Shown here: positions 10,513 to 19,915 of the stretch, piece after piece
Layout of the letters: the number at the start of each line of letters is the position of its first letter
Numbering within the stretch: the first letter of the stretch is position 1
NCBI GenBank assembly: GCA_022825675.1
Contig: JAJDWK010000032.1
Location: forward strand, 62,001 to 126,000
From: Anaerolineae bacterium
GTDB lineage: Bacteria; Chloroflexota; Anaerolineae; Aggregatilineales; Phototrophicaceae
DNA length: 64,000 nucleotides
Direction: 5' to 3'
Program-made: the position numbers and the translations under genes
The notes under the pieces: generated by a model
What the model was told of the DNA's origin: nothing
Databases searched by the model: none
What the model saw: the letters and a program-made list of their open reading frames with translations, nothing else

Positions 10513-12531
10513 ATGGGAATACGCGAATTGGAAGCGGAACATGCGCTAGCGCAAATAGATCTCAGGCAGCGCGCTGATAACAGCGGGAGCAGAACCGGCG
10601 CTATCGGCAGCGCCTCCGCCGAGGTCTTTGCTTATGCCGGGCTGATTCTGCTCGCGCTAATCCTGCGGGTGGCGGCGCTGGACGCGGCACCTTTGACCGC
10701 GGCGGAAGCCGAAGTATCGCTTGCCGCCTGGCACATCGTCGAAGATGACGCGCCAGGCAGCCCGGCAATCGCCAGCAGCCCGCTGCTTCACCTTAGCCAG
10801 GTGCTTGCTTTTTCCGTCTTGGGTCCTGATGGGTTCAGCGCGCGCATCATCCCGGCAATGGCGGGGCTGGCGCTGGCGCTAGCGCCGCTGCTGTTTCGCG
10901 ACAGTTTCGGGCGCACCCGCAGTTTTATCTGGTGCGCCCTGCTCACCCTGTTGACGACACCGCTTGTCAGCGCGCGCGCCGCCGATGGCAGCAGCTTTAT
11001 GCTGTTGTTCACGCTCTTGGCGATATACATGGTGCGGCGCTATTGGTATTCACGGCGGCTGCGCGATGCCAGCTGGGCAATCGTTTTTCTCACATTTATG
11101 CTGCTGCTCTCGGGTCCATCAGGACCGCCTTTGCTTGCCATTCTGCTGGTGGCGGGCTGGCTGGCGGTTTGGCGCACGGCGCTTAGCGCGCCGCAAAGGC
11201 TGGACCTGCCTGGCGATGACATTTTGCAGCTCGCCATCAAACGGCTGCGAGAGTTCCCATTCAGCCCGCTGCTGCTGCTGCCAGCCCTGGTAACTGTGTT
11301 AGTCGCGACACTCTTCATGCTCTACCCGGCCGGCTTGCGCGCGGTGAGCCAACTGCTCAATGCCAGCATCAGCGGCATCAGCCACAGCCAAAGTCCTGAT
11401 GGGCTGCGCCTCGGTTTCATCGCATTGATTAGCAGTGAGCCGCTTTTGATTATCTTTGCCCTCGGCGGCGCTTGGCTGCTCTGGAAAAAAGGCGATGTTA
11501 CCTATATTGACCGCTTTGCGGCGGCTTGGGCGCTGGTGGGCGCGGCTGCCCTGCTCTTCTACCCGGGCGCGAAAGCGCTTGACGCCATGTGGGTCGTGCT
11601 GCCGCTTACGCTGCTGGCGAGCTATGGCATAACGCAGCTTATGGTCGACCGCCGGGTCCTGCTATTGTGGGCTGCCGACGCGGAGGAGCATGACGAGCAG
11701 CAGTCAGCCGAACTCTACACGACAAGCTATTGGTGGGTGAAGTGGCTGCTGTCTGCCGGTGTCTTTTTCATTCTGCTGACGCTGTCACTGCAGGCGGCGC
11801 AGGTGGCGCGGCTGATGCTGAGCTTGCCCGCGGAAAGCGGCTTGAGCGAGCTCGGCAGCCTGCTGCTTGCGCCCGAACAGCTGCGCCTGCTCCAGAGCAT
11901 CGGCTTGCTGGCGATTACCACCATCATTGCCAGCCTCGTCTTTGCGCTGACCGCGAATTACTGGGGGCTTAACACCACTTTGCAAAGCCTGGGGCTTGGC
12001 TTTTGCTGGCTGATGCTGCTCTCGGGGCTCGGCGGCGGCTGGAAAGCCAGCGTGGCGGATATTGGCGCTCCTGATGGCTTATGGCATCCCAGCGCGGTGA
12101 CCGCGGACGCCGCCTTGCTCCGCGAGACACTTTTTGAGCTGGCGGCCAGGGAAACTGGCGGCTTCCCCCTGTTGGATGTAACTATCGTGCAAGCGCCCGC
12201 TGCCGGCATCAGCGCGGATGGCTTAGTCGCCTGGCTCCTGCGCGATTTCCCGAATGCGCGCTTCGTGAAATCGCCACTGCAGGCGGGCGACGCGGCGATA
12301 CTCTTGACAGCGGATGATGAGCGGCTGGACGCTATCAGCGGCGATTATGTGGGGCAGCGCTTCCTGCTGCAGCGGCGCTGGTCACTCCGCCAAGCCAGCC
12401 TCTGGGAATTGCCCGCCTGGTGGACGCAGCGGCGCTTCTCGCAGGATGCAATCCAGGAAGAGGCGCTGATACTGTGGCTGCGGCAAGATGTCTATGAGGG
12501 CGTTCCCCGCGAATTGCGCCAAGAAGAGTGA
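10513..12531 (+). CDS. GT39-like polytopic membrane protein, degenerate acidic motif
   Basis: 672 residues. A charged cytoplasmic N-terminus of about 40 residues is followed by about eleven membrane segments and a soluble C-terminal domain of about 140 residues. The first outer loop reads LTAAEAEVSLAAW, where GT39 enzymes usually have a D-E pair next to the membrane; the general layout still matches ArnT/PMT-like proteins. It lies 19 bases after the second YYY gene, in the same direction, and 66 bases before the sigma factor gene. It may be a glycosyltransferase or an accessory protein of the cluster. The call rests on topology and position more than on catalytic residues. Confidence 0.65.
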   Translation: MGIRELEAEHALAQIDLRQRADNSGSRTGAIGSASAEVFAYAGLILLALILRVAALDAAPLTAAEAEVSLAAWHIVEDDAPGSPAIASSPLLHLSQVLAFSVLGPDGFSARIIPAMAGLALALAPLLFRDSFGRTRSFIWCALLTLLTTPLVSARAADGSSFMLLFTLLAIYMVRRYWYSRRLRDASWAIVFLTFMLLLSGPSGPPLLAILLVAGWLAVWRTALSAPQRLDLPGDDILQLAIKRLREFPFSPLLLLPALVTVLVATLFMLYPAGLRAVSQLLNASISGISHSQSPDGLRLGFIALISSEPLLIIFALGGAWLLWKKGDVTYIDRFAAAWALVGAAALLFYPGAKALDAMWVVLPLTLLASYGITQLMVDRRVLLLWAADAEEHDEQQSAELYTTSYWWVKWLLSAGVFFILLTLSLQAAQVARLMLSLPAESGLSELGSLLLAPEQLRLLQSIGLLAITTIIASLVFALTANYWGLNTTLQSLGLGFCWLMLLSGLGGGWKASVADIGAPDGLWHPSAVTADAALLRETLFELAARETGGFPLLDVTIVQAPAAGISADGLVAWLLRDFPNARFVKSPLQAGDAAILLTADDERLDAISGDYVGQRFLLQRRWSLRQASLWELPAWWTQRRFSQDAIQEEALILWLRQDVYEGVPRELRQEE

Positions 12532-12597
12532 GGAAGTTAGCGGCGACTTGTGTAGAATGAGAAGTGTTCGCGACGCAGTTGCCGCAGGTGATGGTCT

Positions 12598-13203
12598 ATG
12601 AGCAGAACTCCCCGGAGCAAGCAGACCGAAATAGAAGCTGTAATCCAGCGCGCATTGGCAGGCGACCAAAGCGGCTACGCCGATATCTACGCGCAGTATG
12701 CCGCGAGTCTTTACCGCCTCTGTTACAGTTTGCTACTCAACGAACAAGATGCCGAAGACATTTTGCAGGAGTCTTTTTTGTACGCCTTCAAAAACTTGCA
12801 TCGCTATGACGCGGCAAAAGCCTCGTTGAAGACCTGGCTCTACACCATCGCCGTCAGCCGCTGCCGCAACACCTATCGACGCAAGCGCTTCGTCACCGTG
12901 GACATCAGCCAATGGTTCGGCTTTGAGATAAAATCCGCCGCCGCCGAAGCGCCCGAAGCCGCCGCCATTCGGCGCGATGCCAAAGAATCGATCGCCAAGG
13001 CGCTGTTGGAGCTGACGCCGCGATTGCGCGAGGCAATTGTGCTGCGCTATGGGCAGGGCATGACCTATCGCGAAATTTCCGAAGTGATGGGCTGCCCGCA
13101 AAAAACCGCCGAGAGTCGGGTGCGCTTGGGGCATCAACGATTACGGAAATCCCTGCAGCCGGTGGGGCTGGGATTGTTAGAAGAATTGCTGAGGGTGCAT
13201 TAG
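12598..13203 (+). CDS. ECF-type sigma-70 family RNA polymerase sigma factor
   Basis: 201 residues with the two-domain ECF layout. Region 2 covers about 25-95 (LYRLCYSLLLNEQDAEDILQ and then LKTWLYTIAVSRCRNTYRRK, the core-binding and -10 recognition helices). A short linker follows, then region 4 at about 125-180 (LTPRLREAIVLRYGQGMTYR, EISEVMGCPQKTAESRVRLG, a helix-turn-helix for the -35 element). Start is ATG at 12598. Ten bases after its stop begins a gene for a membrane protein with a zinc-finger-like N-terminus, the usual arrangement for a cognate anti-sigma factor. The pair lies inside the glycosyltransferase cluster, so envelope-stress control of these genes is a reasonable inference. I found no convincing ECF promoter upstream. 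Confidence 0.92.
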   Translation: MSRTPRSKQTEIEAVIQRALAGDQSGYADIYAQYAASLYRLCYSLLLNEQDAEDILQESFLYAFKNLHRYDAAKASLKTWLYTIAVSRCRNTYRRKRFVTVDISQWFGFEIKSAAAEAPEAAAIRRDAKESIAKALLELTPRLREAIVLRYGQGMTYREISEVMGCPQKTAESRVRLGHQRLRKSLQPVGLGLLEELLRVH

Positions 13204-13213
13204 GCAAGCGCTG

Positions 13214-13744
13214 ATGTTCCGGTTCAAATATCGTTATTGCAAAGTCTTGATGGCGCGCTATGTCAGCGGCGATCTTCCGCTGGCTGCCAGACGCCGCGTC
13301 GCCCGCTATATTGACGAATGTGAAGACTGCTATCGCGAATATATGCGCCATCGGGAGTTCACTCAAGAGCTGGAGCGGAATTTGCCAACGCTCGGGCGCC
13401 CGGCGAGTGCGCAGCTCAATCAAGTGTGGGAGCGGCTGCAAGACGATTTGCAGGCGCCCGCCCAAGAGCGCGCCTGGCTGCGCGGCTATGGCGCGTCCGG
13501 CAGCCTGCATTTCAGCTACAGCCTGGTTTTGGCGGCAATCGCCCTCGCCCTGCTTGTCCCGCTGATGTTGGGCTATCAAGCGGCGATGTTCACGGCGGAC
13601 TTGCCGCGCGTGCCGCAATATGCCGCTATCGTCAGCACACCCAACACTTCGCTTGCCGCCAGCCCGCTCAACATTTCTACCGCCGCGATTGGCGGCGAAC
13701 CGCTGTCTCCCATGCTGCATAATACACCAGCGCCGCGGCTCTAG
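13214..13744 (+). CDS. Probable membrane anti-sigma factor with incomplete zinc-finger motif
   Basis: 176 residues. The N-terminal cytoplasmic part resembles the zinc-binding anti-sigma (ZAS) fold: C9, then the C36-x2-C39 pair in YIDECEDCY. The histidine normally four residues before the first of these cysteines is tyrosine (Y32), so at most three of the four usual ligands remain. One membrane helix is seen at about 101-123, followed by a 50-residue outer tail rich in small residues. It starts 10 bases after the ECF sigma gene stop, so it is almost certainly co-transcribed and is the likely antagonist of that sigma factor. Whether it binds zinc is open. Confidence 0.75.
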   Translation: MFRFKYRYCKVLMARYVSGDLPLAARRRVARYIDECEDCYREYMRHREFTQELERNLPTLGRPASAQLNQVWERLQDDLQAPAQERAWLRGYGASGSLHFSYSLVLAAIALALLVPLMLGYQAAMFTADLPRVPQYAAIVSTPNTSLAASPLNISTAAIGGEPLSPMLHNTPAPRL

Positions 13745-13788
13745 CGCCGCGCCATTGCTCATCCACTTCCGCTCCTAGGTCGAATGCC

Positions 13789-16700
13789 ATGCTAACAACT
13801 GCAAATCAACAAGAAGACAATGCCCTAAGCCGCCTGCTTTCCCTCAAGATTCCGCTGACTTGGGAGACTGCCGCCTATCTTTTGATATTGGCTTTGGCGC
13901 TCTTTTCCCGCTTTTATATCCTGGACGCGCGGGTGATGAGCCATGACGAAAGCCTGCACACCCGCTTTTCTTACAACTTGTATAACGAGGGCAACTTCCA
14001 GCATACGCCGCTGATGCACGGTCCCGTGCTCTTTCACGCCACGGCGCTGTCATTCTATTTGTTCGGCGATAACGACTTCAGCGGGCGGCTCTATACCGCT
14101 GTCCTGGGCGTGATGATGGTCATGTTCCCGCTGCTCTGGCGCAGGTGGCTAGGGCGCTGGGGGGCGATGCTGGCCTCACTGCTGCTGCTGATATCGCCGC
14201 TGATACTCTATTACAATCGCTACATCCGCCACGATACGCCGTCGATATTCTTCGGCATGCTCATGGTTACTTGCATCCTGCATTATTTGGATGGGTCGGC
14301 GCGCTGGCGCGGGCGCTCGTACTGGCTTTACCTCTTCGCCGCCGCCATGCTGCTCAACCTGGGCTCAAAAGAGACCGCCTTCATCTATATCGCAATCCTG
14401 GGCAGTTTCCTGCTGATATTTTTTCTGGCGCGGCTGGCGCAGGCGCGCTGGCGGTTGGGCGGCAAGCCGCTATTCCAGTCCTTGATATTGGGCATTCTCC
14501 TCGGCGGCGTGATGACGCTCGGTATGTATACCGTGGTGGATATTGTGCCGGCGGAAATCCTCCCCGGGCGCGGCACCCCCTGGGACGAGCTCTCCGCCCT
14601 GCAGCGCAGCAGTTGGCTCAGTTGGATGGGGCTGACGCTCTTCTCCGGCTTATTCATTTTGGCGGCACCGGCTCTGTACGCCTTCCGCGGCCGCTGGCGG
14701 CGCCTGCCAAGGCGTGAGCTGGCGCTCATGTTTGTCATCGCGCTGATAACGGCGAGCGCGCTGCTCTTCATCGAAGAGCTTTCCCATTTCCCGGTCACAA
14801 CGGCTGTTGTCGAACCCGCCGTGCCTGGCGAGAACATGGGCGAGGCTGACCCGGGCGTCATTGGCGGCGGCATCCAATGGGCGGTGGCGGGCGCGCTCTG
14901 GCTAATCGCGATTGCCATCAGCCTCTTTTTCCTGCGTGATGCCCGCAGAAACGCTCAAAAGGACTTCAACACCGAAGACGACAATAAAGAACAGGGCTTC
15001 TGGAACCGCCTCAAGCGCTACCCGGAAGTTGACTTTCTCGTGCTTATCGTCACCCTGATTTTGCCCTGGACGACCGCGCTATTCACGCGGCTGATGGGCG
15101 GCAGCGAGGCCGCATTCAGCAACTTGGGGGATGCGCTGCCAGCCACGCTGCTGGATGCGCTGCTCGGCTTGCCGACACTGGCTTCATCCGCGCAGGTGGG
15201 GCAATTCATCGTCGGCATCAGCGCCTTTGCGCCACTCTGCATCATCGCTCTGGCTATCGGCTTAAGCTGGCATTGGCGCCGCTGGCTGCTCGCCGCTACC
15301 GTGTTCCACCTGCTTTTCGCCTTTTTCTTCACTACCGTGTTCACAAATATCAGCGGCTTGGGCACGGGCATGATTTACAGCCTGGGCTATTGGCTGGAGC
15401 AGCAAGGCGTGCGTCGCGGCAGTCAGCCGCAGTATTATTATCTGCTCATCATCCTGCCTACTTATGAGTTCTTGCCAATAGTCGGCAGCCTCAGCGCGAT
15501 GTTTGCCGGCATCACCTGCTTCTGGAAATCACGGCGGGAGCGCCTTCCCGCCGCTGAAACCAGCGCGACAGCTCTCGGCGATGCGCCGGCAGACGCCGCG
15601 CCGCCGGCAATAGCGCCGGCAAGTGAGCCGCCGGCAGAAAAGCCGCCCATCCCCGAAGAAGACAAGCTGAAACGGCTGCCCTTTTTGCTGCTGCTTGCCT
15701 GGTGGGCGATACTCAACCTGGTTGGCTATTCCCTGGCTGGCGAGAAGATGCCCTGGCTGGGCACCCATTTGACCACGCCGATGATTTTCATCACCGCCTG
15801 GTATTTTGGCGGCGTCTTCGCGCGCATAGACAAATCGCTATTTTGGGCGCGCGGCTGGATCGCCCTGCTGCTGATGCCGCCATTTCTGCTCAGCCTGGCG
15901 CAGGTTATCGGCGGCTTCATCGCCGGCGACCCGCCCTTCGTCGGCTTGGAGCGAGCGCAGCTCGAGCGCACATATGCCTGGCTATCGGCGCTCTTCATCG
16001 CCGCTGGCTTGGCATACGCGCTGATGCGCCTGGCGCGGGCGACCAGTTGGCTGCACATCCGCCGCCTCTGCGCCGCCGCGATATTTGCGCTGTTGAGCCT
16101 GTTTACCTTCCGCGCCGCCTGGATGGCTTCCTTCATCAATTACGATCTGCCTACGGAACTGCTCGTCTACGCCCATTCTTCGCCAGCGGTCAAATGGGTC
16201 TTGGACGACATCGAGGAGATGAGCCTCCGCCTGACTGACGGCAGAGACCTCAAGTTTGTATACGATGACGAAGTGTCCTGGCCCTACAGCTGGTACTTCC
16301 GTGATTTCACGGATGCCGTCTTTGTGGGCGCCAACCCTACAGTTCAGAATACCGAAGACGCCATATTCGCTGTGGTTGGACCTGGCAATCGTGGCGATAT
16401 CGAGCCGATTTTGGAAGACAGTTATATCCGGCGCGAGCACATGCGCATGTGGTGGCCCATGCAGGAATACTTCAACCTGACGCCGCAGCGCATGCAAAAT
16501 ACATTGGATTTCTCGCCCGGGAATACAGAAGCGGCGGCATTGCGCAAAGGCATCTTCGATATCTGGTGGGCGCGCGATTATGACGCTTACGGCGAAGCGA
16601 CCGGCAAAGACTTCTCGCTGACGAATTGGCCCGTCTCTGATCGTATGCATGTTTTCATTCGCAAGGATTTCGCCGCGAAAATATGGGAATACGGCATCGG

Positions 16701-17661
16701 CGATGGCGATGTGCCCAGCAACATCAGCACCGAAATCAATCTTTGCGCCGCCAATTGGCAGCAAATCAACCCGCTGCTGACATTTGATACATCGGCGCAG
16801 ACCTTGCTGCATCCGCTCGGCTTGAGCGCGGCGGCTGGCGAGGTTTTTGTCGCCGATGAAAATGCCCACCTCGTCTCAGTCTTTGATGGCGGCGGGCAGC
16901 ACCTGCGCACTTATGGGGCGGATGAGGCGATTCAATTCAATCGTCCCAACAGCGTCGCCGTCTTGGACAGCGGCGACCTGCTGGTTGTGGATACCTGGAA
17001 TTATGGCATCAAGCACATCCACCAAGCTGGCGACCTGTTGATGTCTTGGGGCAGCCCCGGGGAATACGGCTTTGACGCGCCAGCTGCCCCCGCTGACGCC
17101 TTTTGGGGACCGCGGGATTTGGCAATCGACCAGTCCCAGCGCGTCTATATCTCTGACACCGGCAACAAACGGGTGCGCGTCTACAGCTTCGCGCAGGGCG
17201 AAGCCCGCCATCTCTATGATATTGGCAGCGGCGGCAGCGGTCCCGGCGAGCTTGATGAGCCAAGCGGTTTGGCAATCCATTCGGACGGCCGCCTGTTTGT
17301 CGCTGATACCTGGAACCGGCGCATCGCCGTCTTCGACCAGGAAGGCAGTCATTTGAGCAATTTCCGCGTCCGCGGCTGGTACAACAACAGCTTCAATCGT
17401 CCCTATCTCGCCCATGATGAGGCGGCGGACTATCTCTACATCACCGACCCGGACAGCAACCGCGTTCTGGTCTATTCGCTGGCGGGCGAGTGCGTCGGCT
17501 CCTTCGGCGAAAGTGGCGAGCAAGGCGCAGCCGGGCAGTTTCAAAGCATTGGCGGCATCGCCGTTGATGACGCGGGGCATATCTTTGTGAGCGACTCCGG
17601 CGCGGGCGCAGTTTATAAATTCGCGCGCTTCCCCGCCTTCGTCGCCCCACCCTCGCCATAA
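13789..17661 (+). CDS. TIGR03663/Agl23-like membrane protein with C-terminal NHL beta-propeller
   Basis: 1290 residues. The N-terminal part is a polytopic GT-C-like protein with the Agl23-type signature: MSHDESLHTRF near 50-60 and then TPLMHGPVLFHATAL near 72-86, with the D-E pair at 53-54. A long cytoplasmic or linker stretch rich in A, P and E lies near 585-630. The last roughly 290 residues hold six NHL repeats, each with the pattern 'P-x-G-[LIV]-A-[LIV]...[LIV]-[FY]-V-x-D' (for example GLAIHSDGRLFVADTWNRRI), predicted to close into a six-bladed propeller outside the cell. TIGR03663 proteins tend to occur in the same genomes as YYY proteins, as here. Activity is unproven; a role in surface glycosylation is likely. 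Confidence 0.85.
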   Translation: MLTTANQQEDNALSRLLSLKIPLTWETAAYLLILALALFSRFYILDARVMSHDESLHTRFSYNLYNEGNFQHTPLMHGPVLFHATALSFYLFGDNDFSGRLYTAVLGVMMVMFPLLWRRWLGRWGAMLASLLLLISPLILYYNRYIRHDTPSIFFGMLMVTCILHYLDGSARWRGRSYWLYLFAAAMLLNLGSKETAFIYIAILGSFLLIFFLARLAQARWRLGGKPLFQSLILGILLGGVMTLGMYTVVDIVPAEILPGRGTPWDELSALQRSSWLSWMGLTLFSGLFILAAPALYAFRGRWRRLPRRELALMFVIALITASALLFIEELSHFPVTTAVVEPAVPGENMGEADPGVIGGGIQWAVAGALWLIAIAISLFFLRDARRNAQKDFNTEDDNKEQGFWNRLKRYPEVDFLVLIVTLILPWTTALFTRLMGGSEAAFSNLGDALPATLLDALLGLPTLASSAQVGQFIVGISAFAPLCIIALAIGLSWHWRRWLLAATVFHLLFAFFFTTVFTNISGLGTGMIYSLGYWLEQQGVRRGSQPQYYYLLIILPTYEFLPIVGSLSAMFAGITCFWKSRRERLPAAETSATALGDAPADAAPPAIAPASEPPAEKPPIPEEDKLKRLPFLLLLAWWAILNLVGYSLAGEKMPWLGTHLTTPMIFITAWYFGGVFARIDKSLFWARGWIALLLMPPFLLSLAQVIGGFIAGDPPFVGLERAQLERTYAWLSALFIAAGLAYALMRLARATSWLHIRRLCAAAIFALLSLFTFRAAWMASFINYDLPTELLVYAHSSPAVKWVLDDIEEMSLRLTDGRDLKFVYDDEVSWPYSWYFRDFTDAVFVGANPTVQNTEDAIFAVVGPGNRGDIEPILEDSYIRREHMRMWWPMQEYFNLTPQRMQNTLDFSPGNTEAAALRKGIFDIWWARDYDAYGEATGKDFSLTNWPVSDRMHVFIRKDFAAKIWEYGIGDGDVPSNISTEINLCAANWQQINPLLTFDTSAQTLLHPLGLSAAAGEVFVADENAHLVSVFDGGGQHLRTYGADEAIQFNRPNSVAVLDSGDLLVVDTWNYGIKHIHQAGDLLMSWGSPGEYGFDAPAAPADAFWGPRDLAIDQSQRVYISDTGNKRVRVYSFAQGEARHLYDIGSGGSGPGELDEPSGLAIHSDGRLFVADTWNRRIAVFDQEGSHLSNFRVRGWYNNSFNRPYLAHDEAADYLYITDPDSNRVLVYSLAGECVGSFGESGEQGAAGQFQSIGGIAVDDAGHIFVSDSGAGAVYKFARFPAFVAPPSP

Positions 17662-17729
17662 GCCGGGCTGCCGGCGGCGCAGCGGCGTCGAAGCAATCAG
17701 CACAGTTTCAGCGCCGCCGCGGCTGACGC

Positions 17730-17758
17730 TTGACCCAATTGCCATTCAATGGTATTGT
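17730..17758 (+). promoter_or_regulatory. Sigma-70-type promoter of the nusA operon
   Basis: A -35 element TTGACC (17730-17735), a spacer of exactly 17 bases and a -10 element TATTGT (17753-17758) are seen directly. Transcription would begin near 17765 and run into the leader hairpin at 17781-17803 and then nusA. It lies in the 208-base gap after the Agl23-like gene. Confidence 0.65.
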
Positions 17759-17780
17759 GATGCTGTGCGTCGCTTGCGAA

Positions 17781-17803
17781 AAAAGTGGGAAGCCCCCACT
17801 TTT
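17781..17803 (+). promoter_or_regulatory. Leader hairpin / candidate attenuator ahead of nusA
   Basis: Perfect 9-bp inverted repeat AAAAGTGGG / CCCACTTTT with a 5-base loop, followed by CGTTTTATATTTG, so it has terminator character. It lies about 15 bases after the predicted transcription start and 66 bases before nusA. Hairpins of this A-GTGGG...CCCAC-T type are familiar in leaders of rimP-nusA operons, where attenuation has been proposed. Here the rimP gene itself is missing between hairpin and nusA. It could instead be a simple terminator for the upstream gene, but its position downstream of a good promoter favours a leader element. Confidence 0.6.
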
Positions 17804-17869
17804 CGTTTTATATTTGACTGAAGTCGACAGCCAAGCGGCTAGCATCGGGAATGTTGGAGAATCGGTATT

Positions 17870-19897
17870 ATGAATGAATTGACTAGCGCCTTCAAGGAGA
17901 TCAAGGAATTCCGCGATCTGCCTGAGGACATCATAATGGAAGCGCTGGAGAGCGCCCTGGTTTCCGCCTATCGCAAAGACACTGGCGCGAGCGCCGCGCA
18001 AAGCATTGAGGCGGAGATCGACCCGGCTAATGGGCGCACCAAAGTCTTCGTCGAAAAAGAAGTGGTAGACGAAGTTGAAATCGACGCCACCGAGGTCACG
18101 CTGGAGCGGGCGCGCTTCTACAACCCCGAGGCGCAGCTCAACGATATCGTGATGGTGCAGGTGGACAACACCACGCGCAATTTTGGCCGCATCGCCGCCC
18201 AGACCGCAAAGCAAGTGATCCTGCAGAAGATTCGGGAAGCGGAACGGGACGCGCTCTATGATGATTTCATCGGGCGCGAGGGCGATTTAATCACCGGCAC
18301 TGTGCAAAGCGTGAACTCCCGCAAGGTCACCCTGAGCTTGGGGCGGGCGGAAGCCGACCTCTTTCGGCAGCAGCAGATTCCCGGTGAGCGCTATCGCACG
18401 CACGAGAAAATCCGCGTTTATGTGATGGAAGTGAACAAGAGCAATCGCGGTCCGCAAATTCTCGTCAGCCGGGGGCACCGCAATATGCTGCGGCGCTTGC
18501 TGGAATATGAAGTGCCGGAGATTTATAACGGTCAAGTGGAAATCAAAAATATCGCGCGGGAAGCCGGGCACCGCTCGAAAGTTGCGGTCTCGGCGCTGCA
18601 GGATGGCATCGACCCCGTTGGCGCCTGCGTCGGCATGCGCGGCATCCGCATCCAGAATATCGTCAAAGAATTGCACAACGAAAAAATCGATGTCATCGAA
18701 TGGAATAACGACCCCGAAGCCTTCATTTCCAAGGCGCTCAGCCCCGCGCGGGTTACTGGCGTCTACCTGGACGATGACCCGATTGATAGCAAGACCGCGG
18801 TCGTCCTGGTGCCTGATGATCAGCTGTCGCTGGCAATCGGGCGCGAGGGGCAAAATGCCCGCCTCACCGCCAAGCTGACTGGCTGGCGCATCGACATCAA
18901 AAGCGTCAACGAAACCGTGCAGTCAGCGCTGGACAACCTGGATGCGCCGTCTTTTGCCTCGCTTACCGAGCGCTATGCCGATTTGATCGCCGAAGCGATG
19001 CGCATAATGGAAAAGCGGCGGCGGGAACTCGCGGTGATGCCGGAAGAATACAAATCGCTGGCGCGCCTGGCGGATATCATCGAGCAGCTCCTGCAAACGC
19101 AGCGGAGTGAAAAGCGCCAGGTCTATTTGCAGCGGCGGGAAGAAACGCGTGCCACATTGCCGCCGCAAATGTTTGAGCTGCCCTTGGATGTATTGGCAAT
19201 CTCGCAGGCGCTGCTTGATGCGCTGGAACCTTTTGAGAATATCGGCGAAGTGATGCTGCATTGCCTGGTCGATGATGCTGTTGTCGAGCGAAGATTGGCT
19301 GATGTAGAAGGCGAGCCGATGCCAGAGTTGCAAGCTGCCCTCGATACCATCATGGCATCTGACCTCGATCAACTGCTGGCGGAAGCCATTTCCATAGAAG
19401 AAGACGACAGCGTTGAAGAGCCAGAAGCCGAAGCTGGGAGCATCACGGAAGAAGCCGAAACAGAAGCCGCGGAAGCGGATGTCGAAGCGCCTCAAGCTGT
19501 AGTAGCCGAAGAAGAGCAGTCGGAGAGCGACGAATCTGAGGTGCTGCTGGATGCCTTCGGCCAGCCCATAGCCCAAGAAGAAGAAGAACTTGTAACAGAA
19601 GACCTTGCCGAGCAGCAGTTGGAAACTTTGCTGGTGGAGCCGGTGCCAGTGGAAACAGGCAAACGTGGGCGCGAGGTCACGCAAGAAGAGGTGCCCGCCA
19701 CCTATTTCAGCGAAGAAGAGAGCGAAAAGGAATTTGAGCTCGATCGGCGCAAAGGCAAAAATCAGCGCCGTACCGACCGGCAGAAGCGCCGCCAGCTTGT
19801 GCTTGATGAGGAGAGCGGCGAAGTCATCGCCAAGCGCCGCCGCAAGAGCAGCCGCGGCAGCTGGGACGAAGAAGAATGGGAAGATTACGACTATTAG
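17870..19897 (+). CDS. nusA: Transcription termination/antitermination factor NusA with long charged C-terminal extension
   Basis: 675 residues, longer than the usual 350-500. The N-terminal RNA polymerase-binding domain (about 1-130) starts [20 protein letters not shown]. An S1 domain follows near 138-205 ([20 protein letters not shown]), then two KH domains near 210-345 ([20 protein letters not shown] and [20 protein letters not shown]). After residue 350 there is a helical region and then a very acidic stretch (about 500-590, rich in E) ending in a basic, arginine/lysine-rich tail. The tail is not part of the core fold and looks disordered. The first gene of the nusA-ylxR-infB-rbfA order, driven by the promoter at 17730. 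Core assignment is secure. Confidence 0.96.
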   Translation: MNELTSAFKEIKEFRDLPEDIIMEALESALVSAYRKDTGASAAQSIEAEIDPANGRTKVFVEKEVVDEVEIDATEVTLERARFYNPEAQLNDIVMVQVDNTTRNFGRIAAQTAKQVILQKIREAERDALYDDFIGREGDLITGTVQSVNSRKVTLSLGRAEADLFRQQQIPGERYRTHEKIRVYVMEVNKSNRGPQILVSRGHRNMLRRLLEYEVPEIYNGQVEIKNIAREAGHRSKVAVSALQDGIDPVGACVGMRGIRIQNIVKELHNEKIDVIEWNNDPEAFISKALSPARVTGVYLDDDPIDSKTAVVLVPDDQLSLAIGREGQNARLTAKLTGWRIDIKSVNETVQSALDNLDAPSFASLTERYADLIAEAMRIMEKRRRELAVMPEEYKSLARLADIIEQLLQTQRSEKRQVYLQRREETRATLPPQMFELPLDVLAISQALLDALEPFENIGEVMLHCLVDDAVVERRLADVEGEPMPELQAALDTIMASDLDQLLAEAISIEEDDSVEEPEAEAGSITEEAETEAAEADVEAPQAVVAEEEQSESDESEVLLDAFGQPIAQEEEELVTEDLAEQQLETLLVEPVPVETGKRGREVTQEEVPATYFSEEESEKEFELDRRKGKNQRRTDRQKRRQLVLDEESGEVIAKRRRKSSRGSWDEEEWEDYDY

Positions 19898-19915
19898 CCC
19901 AGGCAAGAGGGCGCT

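Noticed and set aside
12532..12560. GGAAGTT before the ECF sigma gene as an autoregulatory ECF -35 element
   Set aside because: Resembles GGAACTT but no matching -10 element is found at 15-18 bases, so I did not call a promoter.
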